Assembly (NCBI RefSeq): GCF_022814725.1
Contig: NZ_CP093442.1
Location: 1,116,001 to 1,180,000, forward strand
Origin: Bdellovibrio reynosensis
GTDB lineage: Bacteria; Bdellovibrionota; Bdellovibrionia; Bdellovibrionales; Bdellovibrionaceae
DNA length: 64,000 nucleotides
Direction of reading: 5' to 3'
Shown here: positions 24,381-32,736 of the stretch, in pieces
Position numbering within the stretch: position 1 is the stretch's first letter
How the letters are laid out: each line of letters begins with the position of its first letter
The notes under the pieces: generated by a model
The model's database searches: none
What the model saw: only the letters and a program-made list of their open reading frames with translations
What the model was told of the DNA's origin: nothing
Made by a program: the position numbers and the translations under genes

Positions 24381-24383
24381 AAT

Positions 24384-24413
24384 AAAAAACCGCCCTTCTG
24401 GCGGTTTTTTTAT
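24384..24413 (+). terminator. Terminator of tRNA-Leu
   Basis: Stem AAAAACCGCC / GGCGGTTTTT with loop CTTCT-like bases and a run of seven Ts, 4 bases after the tRNA. Confidence 0.9.
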
Positions 24414-24425
24414 TTTGCCTGTCTG

Positions 24426-24579
24426 CACTTCGGCTTTGCCGAAGTGGGTTCTGAAGTTTCCCGCCTTGTTCGTTAGCTTTTGTTTTGTCGTTTTCTGCCG
24501 CCGGCAGAAAACTCCCCAGTTTTTTTTGGCTTATTTTACTACCGAATCGGTTCTGCGATGCGATACCGATGCGGTAGTA
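24426..24579. repeat. Three consecutive palindromes downstream of tRNA-Leu
   Basis: Three inverted repeats follow one another: CACTTCGGC/GCCGAAGTG (24426-24446), GTTTTCTGCCG/CGGCAGAAAAC (24490-24512), and a longer one TACTACCG...ATCGGT with ACCGAT...CGGTAGTA (24537-24579). No gene is convincing between 24414 and 24678. Function is unknown. Confidence 0.7.
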
Positions 24580-24649
24580 ATATTTTGTTTTTAATTTGTT
24601 GGTATCTCTTAACTTAAGCCTAACTTGAGTGGGATTGATTTGTTCACTT

Positions 24650-24680
24650 ATAAGAAGCCTCTTTGAAAGGAACTTCTTAT
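24650..24680 (+). promoter_or_regulatory. Hairpin covering ribosome binding site and start codon
   Basis: Eight-bp stem ATAAGAAG (24650-24657) / CTTCTTAT (24673-24680). The AAAGGA ribosome binding site is in the loop and the first two bases of the ATG are in the 3' arm. Confidence 0.45.
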
Positions 24681-25041
24681 GAAAACGGTATTGGTTGCTT
24701 CTATTTTATCTATTGGTGTTTCCGCTTCTGCTGCGAATGTTTTTGTTCATCCTAATGTTTACCTCGCTTCAGGACCTGCTACTGCGAACTACTTTTCTAA
24801 CTTGGGTGTTTTGCAGACTGAATTTTCTAAAGTGTCTTCTGCTGAATTAGGTAAACTTACCTTTAATGGCGCTTCGGTGAAGGACGATGGTTCTGTGGTT
24901 TATACCTTCCATCGTTTTGAATCTGAAAGTGCTAAGGAAGTCTGCTGGTCTTCTTTGACTTTCACTCGTTCTGGGTCAGAACAAGCGCCGGTTGTTAGCG
25001 ATGTTCAGGCGGAGTTGAGTTGCACTTCGAATCAAGACTAA
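24679..25041 (+). CDS. Small secreted protein, function unknown
   Basis: Not recognised. A 120-residue product with a signal peptide ending in SASAAN. The mature domain is about 100 residues with two cysteines (CWSS and LSCTS) that could form a disulfide, and a predicted beta-rich pattern. The gene stands alone after the tRNA-Leu region. Its ribosome binding site and start lie in a hairpin. Codon use is T-rich, somewhat different from the ribosomal genes. Confidence 0.65.
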   Translation: MKTVLVASILSIGVSASAANVFVHPNVYLASGPATANYFSNLGVLQTEFSKVSSAELGKLTFNGASVKDDGSVVYTFHRFESESAKEVCWSSLTFTRSGSEQAPVVSDVQAELSCTSNQD

Positions 25042-25094
25042 GTGTTTTATTTTTTGAAGCAATGAAGGCACTGATTTTTTCGGTGCCAACTTCT

Positions 25095-26348
25095 TTAATT
25101 GAGATAACTTATGTCGACAATGTATTTACCTGCAGCCTTTAGTAAATCAGAGTCGATAGTAATCTTGCCTACTGAAAAGTTATAATCGGCTGGTGACAAG
25201 GTCTTACCATTTAGTGTGATGCTAACTATTTCTTTCGCTGACTTATCGATTAAAAACGAGTTTGCCACTTCTTGGCTTAAATCTGATGTTAGCCTTGAGA
25301 AATAGGCCGACCAGTCAGTTGCGCAGATATCAAAAGCCAATCCTGCGGTTTCTTTTACCAGGCTTAGGTATGCAGTTCCCTTTTGTACTCCACAGGTGCT
25401 TGATCCTGAAATGATCCCGTAGGTTTTGAAACCACTGTCCGTGGGAAAAGCCATTAGCATTCTTTGAGTGAATGTCGCTGCAGTGATAAAGGTTTTATTT
25501 TCGTTCACCGCTGTTCCTGTAGAGTCATCATCACTTACAAAAACGAAAACCTTTTCAGATCCTGGTCTCAAAAATGATTTTAATGAACCGAAGACCTCTT
25601 GATACTTCCCGCCTGCAAAACTAGAACAAAAAGCATCGTTTGTTTGAATACCGCACATTGCTACTGCGGCAAGTAGTAACGGCTCTGAGCTTTGAACGTT
25701 ATGGGAAACTTGCACTGCATTTTTTAATTCGGCAGAGAAGGAGATACCTGTTCCACTTGTTCCGTATCTTGTGATTAGCGCGATTCTTAAATCACTTTTC
25801 TTCGCAAGATCCTTAGCAAAAGGCCCAAAGTTCTTACGCAAAATTTCAGCACTGGCTGCCATTCCACCAGAATTATCTACGACCCAAACCATATCTACAG
25901 ATCTGGAAGTGATCTCAACGTTGAAACTATCGGTCTTCTTAATAGGCGCTGGTGCATTTGTAGTTGCGCCTGAATCTTTAGAACTTAAACCATCTTTGTT
26001 TGTCTTATCAGAATCGGAAGATTTCGAATCATTAGATACAACTAAATTTCCCTGCGAAGTACTGCCTTCGGGCGTTTCTTTAACCGAATTCGGATCAGAC
26101 AAAGATGAAGATGCAACTGTGCTATCAACCGCACCGGGACTGGTTGAGGAACTCATTGACGTACTGACCGCTGATGATGACGAAGCTGCTGGTAAGTTTG
26201 AGGCGTTGCTTTGCGCAGGCTGTTCTGCTGTAAGCGATGCGGGCGTGAGAACCTCCGTCGCATCCTCTTCAGGATTCGACGGAGCGCAGTTTTGAAAGAA
26301 TAAAGATAAACAAAGAGCTAGCACAACAAAGGCAATGTGTGTTTTCAT
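25095..26348 (-). CDS. VWA-like lipoprotein with Ser-rich stalk
   Basis: A 417-residue lipoprotein whose signal ends FFQNC (Cys21), a lipobox form common in Bdellovibrio. A long Ser/Thr/Ala/Asp-rich low-complexity stalk runs to about residue 135. A von Willebrand A-like domain follows, with MVWVVDNSGGM where the MIDAS DxSxS would be; the second serine is Gly, so metal binding may be altered. FVFVSDDDST is a later strand. The C-terminal ~70 residues (VVSITLNGKTLSPADYNFSV) look like a small beta domain. A surface adhesion role is plausible but unproven. It follows the NHL lipoprotein gene by 38 bases, probably in one operon. Confidence 0.7.
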   Translation of the reverse strand: MKTHIAFVVLALCLSLFFQNCAPSNPEEDATEVLTPASLTAEQPAQSNASNLPAASSSSAVSTSMSSSTSPGAVDSTVASSSLSDPNSVKETPEGSTSQGNLVVSNDSKSSDSDKTNKDGLSSKDSGATTNAPAPIKKTDSFNVEITSRSVDMVWVVDNSGGMAASAEILRKNFGPFAKDLAKKSDLRIALITRYGTSGTGISFSAELKNAVQVSHNVQSSEPLLLAAVAMCGIQTNDAFCSSFAGGKYQEVFGSLKSFLRPGSEKVFVFVSDDDSTGTAVNENKTFITAATFTQRMLMAFPTDSGFKTYGIISGSSTCGVQKGTAYLSLVKETAGLAFDICATDWSAYFSRLTSDLSQEVANSFLIDKSAKEIVSITLNGKTLSPADYNFSVGKITIDSDLLKAAGKYIVDISYLN

Positions 26349-26386
26349 ATTTTCCTATACGTTCAAGAAAGCCTTTTAACTAAAAA

Positions 26387-28219
26387 CTATTCAGCCTGAA
26401 TACTTCCATCTGTCGTACTAAATTTTTTAACAACACTATTCCCAGAATCAGCCACAAAGAGGTCATCATGTTGATCTATGGTCATGCCGAACGGCATACT
26501 TAAGCTTCCCGAAGTGTATGTTGTGACGAAAGTTCCATTGGCTTCGAAAACATATACCTTATTTCCAAGAGCTGCAGAAACGTAAATGCGTCCTTTTGAA
26601 TCCGTCGCTACACCAAGAGACATGCCAATAGCACCTGAAGTTGCTAGGTCAAAATTTGTGGATGCTAACGTTCCGTCAGCATTAAAACGTTTAGGTGTCG
26701 TGGTCGTTCCACCAACGATATCTATCACTATAACAGTTCCATCTTTTTGTGCCGAAACCGCAGCAGGGACGTCGTAATTACCTGTACCGAATGCAGCCGC
26801 CACTTCGGTTGACAACGGTATTTTATACACAGATGCACCATCTGCGACATACAGGGTTGTTTTATCTTTATCGATAGATAGTCCCATAGGTTGCGCACCG
26901 GGACCCGCGAAAGTAATCGTGCCTTGCGCAGTTCCATCGAAACTATATTTATAAATTAACCCCGATGTCGTAGGATCCACTGCATAAAGTACCGAGTCAG
27001 AAGCCGCTAAGCCATAAATCATCCGACCTGCTGCAAAGGACTCTTGCCATTCACCTTTAGCATTATATCTGTGAATTCCATTTCCAGAACCCACATAAAA
27101 GGTTCCGTTCGCAAGTCGAACAACTGAAGCTGCACCTGTCATTCTTTGCTTATGATTTCCGGCATATGTGCCATCACTATTATAAATAGCAACTTCATCT
27201 CGGAAGCCTACGTAATACTTATTATTATACTTTGAGACATACATAAGGTTGCCGTTGAAAACTGGATAATCTGCGTCGTTTCGGTCGCTCCCGTCTTTTG
27301 CCCATAAAAAGGTACCCGCTGAGCTGAATGCGACAACGAAGCCTTCATTACCCATGTACTCTGTTAACACAAAACTTCCATCTGTATTTCTAATAATGCT
27401 TCCAGGAATACCTTGAATGTTAACTGGAATCCCGCTGGTGTTATCAATATAATCAATTTGTTTTGGCCAGGTAATTTTACTTACAAAATCACCGTTTGAA
27501 TCAAACTTTTGCAAACGTGTCGTGTAGTCATCAACAACGTAAACTGCGCCATCCGATTCTACGTAGTAGACAGGATTTCCTTGAATAAAACCATCAGCTG
27601 CGCCATGGCCCAAACCTATCGTATCTTGTAAGACCCCAGCTGCGTTGTATTTTCTAATTTCACTAAAAATTGCGACATAAACTGTACCATCACTCGTAAC
27701 GAAAGGTGACGAAGGGCGTCCGACCACATAAGTGTTAGAGTCATTAGGATCAGCATCTGAAGGATTTCCATCTTCGTCACCATAGGTTACAAGGTTTCCT
27801 ATCACTGTACCATCTAGTTCGAATTTCTTAAGGTATCTAGTAAAGTTAGGAAGAACTGAATCTGTACAGGTGATATAAAGTTTATTATTAGAATCAACAG
27901 CGATACCAGTCACCTCACCGACTGCAGGAGTAAAGCGATGTAAAACCGCTCCCAAACTGTCAGTAACAACAATTTCATTAGTGAAGGTTTTGAAAACAAA
28001 TTTACCGTCGGCAGTCGACTTTAAAAACATTTTATGTTCAGTAGTAAAACCAAAAGCGCCTAAAGGAAAGGAACCTTTGACCTTAGCAGCACCCGTACCC
28101 GGGTCAGTAGCAGGTGTCTTCGATGAATCGTCAGACCAGCCAAAAAGTGCGGCGTTGAATGAGCATGCTGTCTGTGTGAGTAGTAGGATCGCGAGTAGTG
28201 ACTTATAAAGTGTTCCCAT
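26387..28219 (-). CDS. NHL-repeat beta-propeller lipoprotein
   Basis: The 610-residue product has a signal peptide ending LTQTACS (Cys19, lipobox). Repeats of about 45 residues carry the NHL/SMP-30 pattern (for example GIAVDSNNKLYITC, GVATDSKGRIYVSA, GMTIDQHDDLFVADSGN). Twelve or more blades can be counted loosely, enough for two six-bladed propellers. Such domains bind proteins or carbohydrates. It is surface- or periplasm-facing. It is the first gene of a two-gene unit with the VWA lipoprotein. Confidence 0.8.
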   Translation of the reverse strand: MGTLYKSLLAILLLTQTACSFNAALFGWSDDSSKTPATDPGTGAAKVKGSFPLGAFGFTTEHKMFLKSTADGKFVFKTFTNEIVVTDSLGAVLHRFTPAVGEVTGIAVDSNNKLYITCTDSVLPNFTRYLKKFELDGTVIGNLVTYGDEDGNPSDADPNDSNTYVVGRPSSPFVTSDGTVYVAIFSEIRKYNAAGVLQDTIGLGHGAADGFIQGNPVYYVESDGAVYVVDDYTTRLQKFDSNGDFVSKITWPKQIDYIDNTSGIPVNIQGIPGSIIRNTDGSFVLTEYMGNEGFVVAFSSAGTFLWAKDGSDRNDADYPVFNGNLMYVSKYNNKYYVGFRDEVAIYNSDGTYAGNHKQRMTGAASVVRLANGTFYVGSGNGIHRYNAKGEWQESFAAGRMIYGLAASDSVLYAVDPTTSGLIYKYSFDGTAQGTITFAGPGAQPMGLSIDKDKTTLYVADGASVYKIPLSTEVAAAFGTGNYDVPAAVSAQKDGTVIVIDIVGGTTTTPKRFNADGTLASTNFDLATSGAIGMSLGVATDSKGRIYVSAALGNKVYVFEANGTFVTTYTSGSLSMPFGMTIDQHDDLFVADSGNSVVKKFSTTDGSIQAE

Positions 28220-28493
28220 AAAAAACCTTCCTGGTACAAACTATCGGGATTTTAATAATTCCCTACAGGACCATTTACCTTCCTTATCAAAACTTCTTAA
28301 TTGAGAAACAATTTGCGTGTTTCACTTTGAGATTTTTTGCTGTCGAATCGAAGTGATTCTTGTAAAAAGTTAGCCTTTTCTCGCGAAACATCTCTTTGTA
28401 AACAAGAAATCTTTGCCAACAATGGTCTTAATTAAGTCTAGAACTGGGCGAACGGTCTTTTATGTTACACACGAGTCACCTAACACTCGAGGG

Positions 28494-29282
28494 ATGACAA
28501 AATACAAAAGACAAAAACCTTTTTTATTCGTTGGAAACCTTAACCTTAAACATGTGGCTGGACTTCTTAGTCTAGCTTTCTTAGTAAGCTGTGCCGGCGC
28601 TGATGACGGAGAATGGGCCTCAGGAGAGCCCGATTCAACAGAAGCAATAACTGAAACTCCACAGGACACAAGCCCTTCTGAAGAGGATGCAGCGGCTGCA
28701 ATCATTGCGCCTGACCATACCCTGCACTTTTCATTCTTTGAAAAAACCGTGAAGTTAGCCCATGGTCCTGGGAAGACCTGGAATGGCTGCGATCCGTTGG
28801 CTATGGTTCGCGGAGGCTATAATAGTACGAAGTGTGGTAACGGAACTGTTCACCCGAACTATGCGGAACATTTAAATAAGTACTTTTTTGGCTGCGTAGA
28901 AAAAAGCGCCAGAGTCGCTGGATACGCCCAACCAGAAAGAGTCTTCATCTCTCACTATGGGACTTACGCCAACCGCAACGCTAGAAATTCTTCAAAGTTA
29001 AGCATGCATGCCTATGCCCGTGCGATTGATATCAAAGATTTTATTCTTTATGATCGCGACAAAAAAACGACGAAAGTCAGCACGAACGTAAAAGACTTTA
29101 AAGGCACCACTGCGAAGTTCTACAATGCTTTTAGGCAATGTTGGAAGGACACTCTGCCCTCGAAGTGCCGTCCAGGGCAAAGAGAGTATAGTGGTTCTAT
29201 AGGTATTCCAGGATCAGCGATGGGCGGTAACAGCCTTCACAATGATCACATCCATCTTTCATTTCCACTGTGTGCGGGGTAA
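28494..29282 (+). CDS. Lipoprotein with M15/extensin-like peptidase domain
   Basis: An upstream ATG at 28413 adds 27 unlikely residues; MTKYKRQKPF at 28494 gives a normal lipoprotein signal ending LVSCAG. A short acidic linker leads to a domain of about 190 residues with six cysteines. SMHAYARAIDI and NDHIHLSF fit the HxxxxxxD...HxH zinc site of the LAS (M15, VanY, extensin-C) peptidases, which cut peptidoglycan or cell-wall peptides. The metal site is visible, the substrate is inferred. The next gene starts 2 bases after the stop. Confidence 0.7.
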   Translation: MTKYKRQKPFLFVGNLNLKHVAGLLSLAFLVSCAGADDGEWASGEPDSTEAITETPQDTSPSEEDAAAAIIAPDHTLHFSFFEKTVKLAHGPGKTWNGCDPLAMVRGGYNSTKCGNGTVHPNYAEHLNKYFFGCVEKSARVAGYAQPERVFISHYGTYANRNARNSSKLSMHAYARAIDIKDFILYDRDKKTTKVSTNVKDFKGTTAKFYNAFRQCWKDTLPSKCRPGQREYSGSIGIPGSAMGGNSLHNDHIHLSFPLCAG

Positions 29283-29284
29283 TT

Positions 29285-29725
29285 ATGAAAAATAAAAATA
29301 TCTTTTTAGCAGGAATCTTATTAGCAGTTTCATCTCAAGCTTTCGCGGCGACGGACGTTGTTGGTGAAAAAACCATTCAACTTAAAGATAACAAGGGCGA
29401 GGCCATTGTTATTTCTCGCGAAAATGAAGAAGGTATGGGACGTCCCTACACTATTGAATTGCGTGTGAATTGCACCGGATCGAAAACCAAGTGGGAAACA
29501 CTTCCTGTGGTTGAGTCTGAATCAGTGTGCGACGTGAAACCTCGTTCAGCAAGATTGACTGGCGACGGTAAAAGCGTTGCGATCATGATTCGTGAAACGG
29601 ATTCAGATGAATACAACCGTTTATCTAAGACTATGGATCCAGCAGCACTGGGTGAAATGAAACCTATCTGTAAAAAGGCCGCTAAAGAGCTTCGCTTTTC
29701 TTTAGAAGGTCATTGCAAAAAATAA
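29285..29725 (+). CDS. Small secreted protein, function unknown
   Basis: Not recognised. Start MKNKNIFLAG at 29285 (an in-frame upstream start at 29270 lies inside the preceding gene). The signal peptide ends AFAAT. The mature part has three or four cysteines (VNCTG, SVCDV, ICKK, HCKK), suggesting disulfides. It directly follows the M15-like lipoprotein gene and precedes a bidirectional terminator, so both are likely one transcript. Confidence 0.65.
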   Translation: MKNKNIFLAGILLAVSSQAFAATDVVGEKTIQLKDNKGEAIVISRENEEGMGRPYTIELRVNCTGSKTKWETLPVVESESVCDVKPRSARLTGDGKSVAIMIRETDSDEYNRLSKTMDPAALGEMKPICKKAAKELRFSLEGHCKK

Positions 29726-29743
29726 TCAACTAACTAGAAAAAC

Positions 29744-29781
29744 AAAAAGCCCCACCTTTTTAAGGATGGGGCTTTTTGTTT
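29744..29781. terminator. Bidirectional terminator
   Basis: Stem AAAAAGCCCC...GGGGCTTTTT with an imperfect ACCTTTTTAAGGAT centre. T-runs are present on both strands, between convergent genes. Confidence 0.88.
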
Positions 29782-29797
29782 TAAGAAACTATTAAAA

Positions 29798-30289
29798 CTA
29801 TTCTTCGAAAGATTCGCCGTTATCCCAATCGCGCTCTGCTTCAGTCAAAGTCACGTTCACATAGGAATTTCCAACGATTTTGCCTACGGTGCACTCTGCT
29901 AGAACTTCATCAAGGTTTGCGTTTTCATCTTCCAAGGCATCGTAATCAACTTCACAAGCACCTGTATCCCAAGCTTTTGCTGAATAAACGATTTTATAAG
30001 CTACTAACGACTTCCCAGAATAAACAGCCTCTACCAGGTCTAAAACCACAGGCTCATTGCTAGAAATATAATCGCCTTCAAGAATAGTATCGCCCCAAAT
30101 CCATGATTCTTTTTCAGCCAAAGCAGATAATTGAGTCCACTGTTTAGCTGAGAAAGAAGTCTGAGGAACTTCAACAAGAGAATACTTACCAGGGTTTTTG
30201 GAAATATCAGCAACGACATCATTTAAAGAGTTTGCGTTAGCCGCTAAAGAAGTCAGGATAAGAGCACATGCCAGAACTACGTTTTTCAT
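29798..30289 (-). CDS. Small acidic secreted protein, function unknown
   Basis: Not recognised. A 163-residue product with signal peptide ending ANANS. Its mature part is acidic (DDxDALEDENANLDE near 130 and WDNGESFEE at the end) and holds two cysteines (GACEVD and AECTVG), probably a disulfide. It could be a calcium-binding or structural secreted protein; nothing decides it. It has its own transcript facing the terminator at 29744. Confidence 0.6.
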   Translation of the reverse strand: MKNVVLACALILTSLAANANSLNDVVADISKNPGKYSLVEVPQTSFSAKQWTQLSALAEKESWIWGDTILEGDYISSNEPVVLDLVEAVYSGKSLVAYKIVYSAKAWDTGACEVDYDALEDENANLDEVLAECTVGKIVGNSYVNVTLTEAERDWDNGESFEE

Positions 30290-30522
30290 AATGATTCCTT
30301 GTTAGTTGTATGAACGAGCTTTTAGCGCATTTGGCCCATAAAGCAAAACTTAAGACAGTTAATTTGATATGCATAAAATGAATACTGGAGATTTTTCCTG
30401 GTTGTCGCCAAACACGGGACTGCCAAAGCCCTCGCCCACGGATGTATCCCCGCAAAACTCAAGCTCCCATTTTTACAAGGCCCTTAATAAGGTTTATTTT
30501 GAACTCTCTGGAAGGAGCCAAA

Positions 30523-30660
30523 ATGCCCGAAGAAAAAGATAAAAACCAGAAGGATATCCCAAAACCAGTAAAGCACTTTTTAGGGGGAAGTCTGGGATTA
30601 TTTATCCTAGGAATAATTTTAGCCGTTCTAGGGTACTTCACTTTTGTTGTGAACAAATAG
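30523..30660 (+). CDS. 45-residue single-span membrane protein
   Basis: Start at 30523 (MPEEKDKNQKD), chosen over the in-frame 30442 because GGAAGGAG lies 6-13 bases upstream. A charged N-terminus of about 20 residues precedes one transmembrane helix (SLGLFILGIILAVLGYFTF) and the tail VVNK. Not recognised. A second small membrane protein follows after 23 bases, and both open the stress-type region. Confidence 0.6.
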   Translation: MPEEKDKNQKDIPKPVKHFLGGSLGLFILGIILAVLGYFTFVVNK

Positions 30661-30683
30661 TCGCCCACGAAGCAAGGAGGCGT

Positions 30684-30905
30684 ATGGGATTTCTAAGAGC
30701 TATTCTTTTAATTTCTGCTGGCGTTGGCATCGGCGTTATCGCTGCAGCCACGTCTAAAAAAACCATGACTAAAGAACGACGCGGCCGCGTTGAAAATTTC
30801 GATGAAGCTTCTGACTTAATCGAAGAAAGTTCTATGGAATCGTTCCCGGCAAGCGATCCACCCAGTTGGACTCCGTCTTCAAAAGACCCTTCTAAATATC
30901 ACTAA
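30684..30905 (+). CDS. Small membrane protein with ESFPASDPPSW motif
   Basis: A 73-residue protein with an N-terminal hydrophobic helix (LRAILLISAGVGIGVIAAA), a basic hinge and the C-terminal SSMESFPASDPPSWTPSS. The FPASDPPSW motif occurs in many short uncharacterised proteins across proteobacteria, often near stress genes. Function is unknown. The ribosome binding site AAGGAGG is strong. Followed by a bidirectional terminator. Confidence 0.65.
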   Translation: MGFLRAILLISAGVGIGVIAAATSKKTMTKERRGRVENFDEASDLIEESSMESFPASDPPSWTPSSKDPSKYH

Positions 30906-30908
30906 AAA

Positions 30909-30938
30909 GAAAAGCCACCTTATTAGAAGGTGGCTTTC
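30909..30938. terminator. Bidirectional terminator
   Basis: Stem AAAGCCACCT...AGGTGGCTTT with loop TATTA-like bases, between convergent genes; T-rich tails are short. Confidence 0.75.
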
Positions 30939-30963
30939 TCCTCTTAAGGCCATAATTCCATAT

Positions 30964-31437
30964 TTATGGAAAAGGCTGTTGAGGACGCTCAGCTGGCATA
31001 GATGGAACTTCGGGATAAAGTCGGCTACGCAAATCATCGACGCTGACTAAATTTAAATCCTTAGCAATTTCTTGCGATATTAACGCTTTGACTTCTCTTC
31101 CAAGAAGGTTGCGCAAGCGTCCTAAAAATTGAGGTTCCGCGATTAAAATCAAATCATCAAAGTTTTTTTGTAAAAGGCATTCATCTAAAAAGTCCGAAAC
31201 CTTAATTGCAAATTCTTGCGCCACGCGATCCGTTGGCCCCTCTTTTTTTTCTTGTCTTGAGCCATGGGACATCAAGGTTGCGAACACTCCCCATTTATCA
31301 GCATTGATATCTTGCGCTCTTAAGCGCCCACGGGGATTATCTAGTTTTGTCACAAACTCGATGCCATCACCTCGCTTGTTTGTGCATGCAAATACCTTCG
31401 CTTGAGTTCTATTAACGACAACAATCCAGGTTTTCAT
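30964..31437 (-). CDS. Host-attachment-family protein (baeRF, eRF1-like)
   Basis: The 157-residue protein opens MKTWIVVVNRTQAKVFACTN and contains KLDNPRGRLRAQDI. Both match the family named host attachment protein after an Agrobacterium gene, now placed among bacterial eRF1-like (baeRF) domains. It has no GGQ peptide-release motif. A role in translation quality control or stalled ribosomes is proposed for the superfamily, not shown. It is divergent from another baeRF-type gene at 31591, with about 150 bases between. Confidence 0.75.
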   Translation of the reverse strand: MKTWIVVVNRTQAKVFACTNKRGDGIEFVTKLDNPRGRLRAQDINADKWGVFATLMSHGSRQEKKEGPTDRVAQEFAIKVSDFLDECLLQKNFDDLILIAEPQFLGRLRNLLGREVKALISQEIAKDLNLVSVDDLRSRLYPEVPSMPAERPQQPFP

Positions 31438-31590
31438 GTAAGCCTCTCTTCGCGTCGGGTTAATATTACTTCTTTATGATATCGAGGCTTCCTAACTGCT
31501 CGCAACATGACCCCTCACACTAGACTGTTAAATGACTTTTTGAGTTCACCAAAGCATCGAGAGATGATTATTTTTTCCTATGAGGTATGT

Positions 31591-32736
31591 ATGCTCGAAA
31601 AAATGACTCACGAGGATCTATTACGACTCACCTCTGTCCAGGACGGCCCTTGCATCTCTATTTATATTCCCTCTATGCCTGCTAAAACCTTAGAGCTAGA
31701 GTATGAGGCCTTGGTCCGTCGTGCGAGCTACCTTCTAAGTTGCGACCCGCGCAAAGACCAGCAGCGCGAAGAGATGCGTAAAACTTTGTTAGAGACTCTT
31801 TATAATTTTGATCCCACTGAACTTCTGGGGGGACGTGAACAAGGACTTGCACTATTTGTGAATAAGCATTGGCGCAGTTACTTTTTAGCAGGGCATGAAC
31901 TTCCATCTAAAGTGGTGGTTGCAGAATCCTTTCACTTAAAACCGCTTATCGAAGACATTCAGGGCGAACACATTTACCATATTCTAACTTTGACCGGGGA
32001 AGAAGCTGTCCTGCTTGCCTGTGACGGCGATACTGGAAATGATGTGCACACTTTCCTATTTCATCAAGGATCCCATAGCAGCAGCATCCACTGGAAACAT
32101 GGTGATGACAGCGAAACTGCGCAAATTCCTCATTTAAAATCGACCCTGCGTGGACGTGGGGCTGACGATAATAAATTTAAAAAGAAAACCAGTGTGAAGC
32201 TTTTCTTGCGTTGGATCGAAGCTAAAATCAGTAAAGAGCCTGGGTATAAAACCCATCCGCTATTGATTTTTACTAACGAAACGATGTTTCATGCTTATAA
32301 GGAAATCTCTTCTCACCCTGCTCCCGTACTTTGTAAGATAGATCCTAGCAAGGGAGTGCCGCGCACAGATGCATTGATCCATCAGGCCAACGATCATATT
32401 AAAAAGAACATTGCCCAGCACAAACATCATTCTGCCCAAGAAATTGATGAAATGGCTCGCCAGCGTCGAGTTATTGATGATTTAGTAAAGATCTCGCGAG
32501 CTGCCTTAAGTGGCCAGGTGCGAACTCTGTTTTTACGAAATAATATAGAGTTATGGGGGCAGTTCCATCGTCAAAGTGCGCAGTTCACGCTGCATCCAAA
32601 ACAAATGGATGCTAAGGATGATGACATCTTAGATGACATCGCCTGTGAAGTGATCCGCCATGGAGGCGAAGTCATTGTCGTTAATGATAAGGACATGCCT
32701 TCAGCTTCACCTGCTGCAGCCATTTTAAATCAGTAG
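31591..32736 (+). CDS. baeRF family (bacterial eRF1-like) protein
   Basis: The in-frame start at 31507 is rejected for ATG 31591 (MLEKMTHEDLLRLTSVQDGP), which has GAGG five bases upstream; the product is 381 residues. The opening PCISIYIPSMPA, the NKHWRSYFL region, the LTGEEAVLLACDGD strand and the C-terminal CEVIRHGGEVIVV agree with baeRF_3/7-type domains of the archaeo-eukaryotic release factor superfamily. No GGQ motif is present. In many bacteria such genes lie among universal-stress and DUF883-type genes, as here. A function in ribosome rescue is proposed for the family only. Confidence 0.7.
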   Translation: MLEKMTHEDLLRLTSVQDGPCISIYIPSMPAKTLELEYEALVRRASYLLSCDPRKDQQREEMRKTLLETLYNFDPTELLGGREQGLALFVNKHWRSYFLAGHELPSKVVVAESFHLKPLIEDIQGEHIYHILTLTGEEAVLLACDGDTGNDVHTFLFHQGSHSSSIHWKHGDDSETAQIPHLKSTLRGRGADDNKFKKKTSVKLFLRWIEAKISKEPGYKTHPLLIFTNETMFHAYKEISSHPAPVLCKIDPSKGVPRTDALIHQANDHIKKNIAQHKHHSAQEIDEMARQRRVIDDLVKISRAALSGQVRTLFLRNNIELWGQFHRQSAQFTLHPKQMDAKDDDILDDIACEVIRHGGEVIVVNDKDMPSASPAAAILNQ

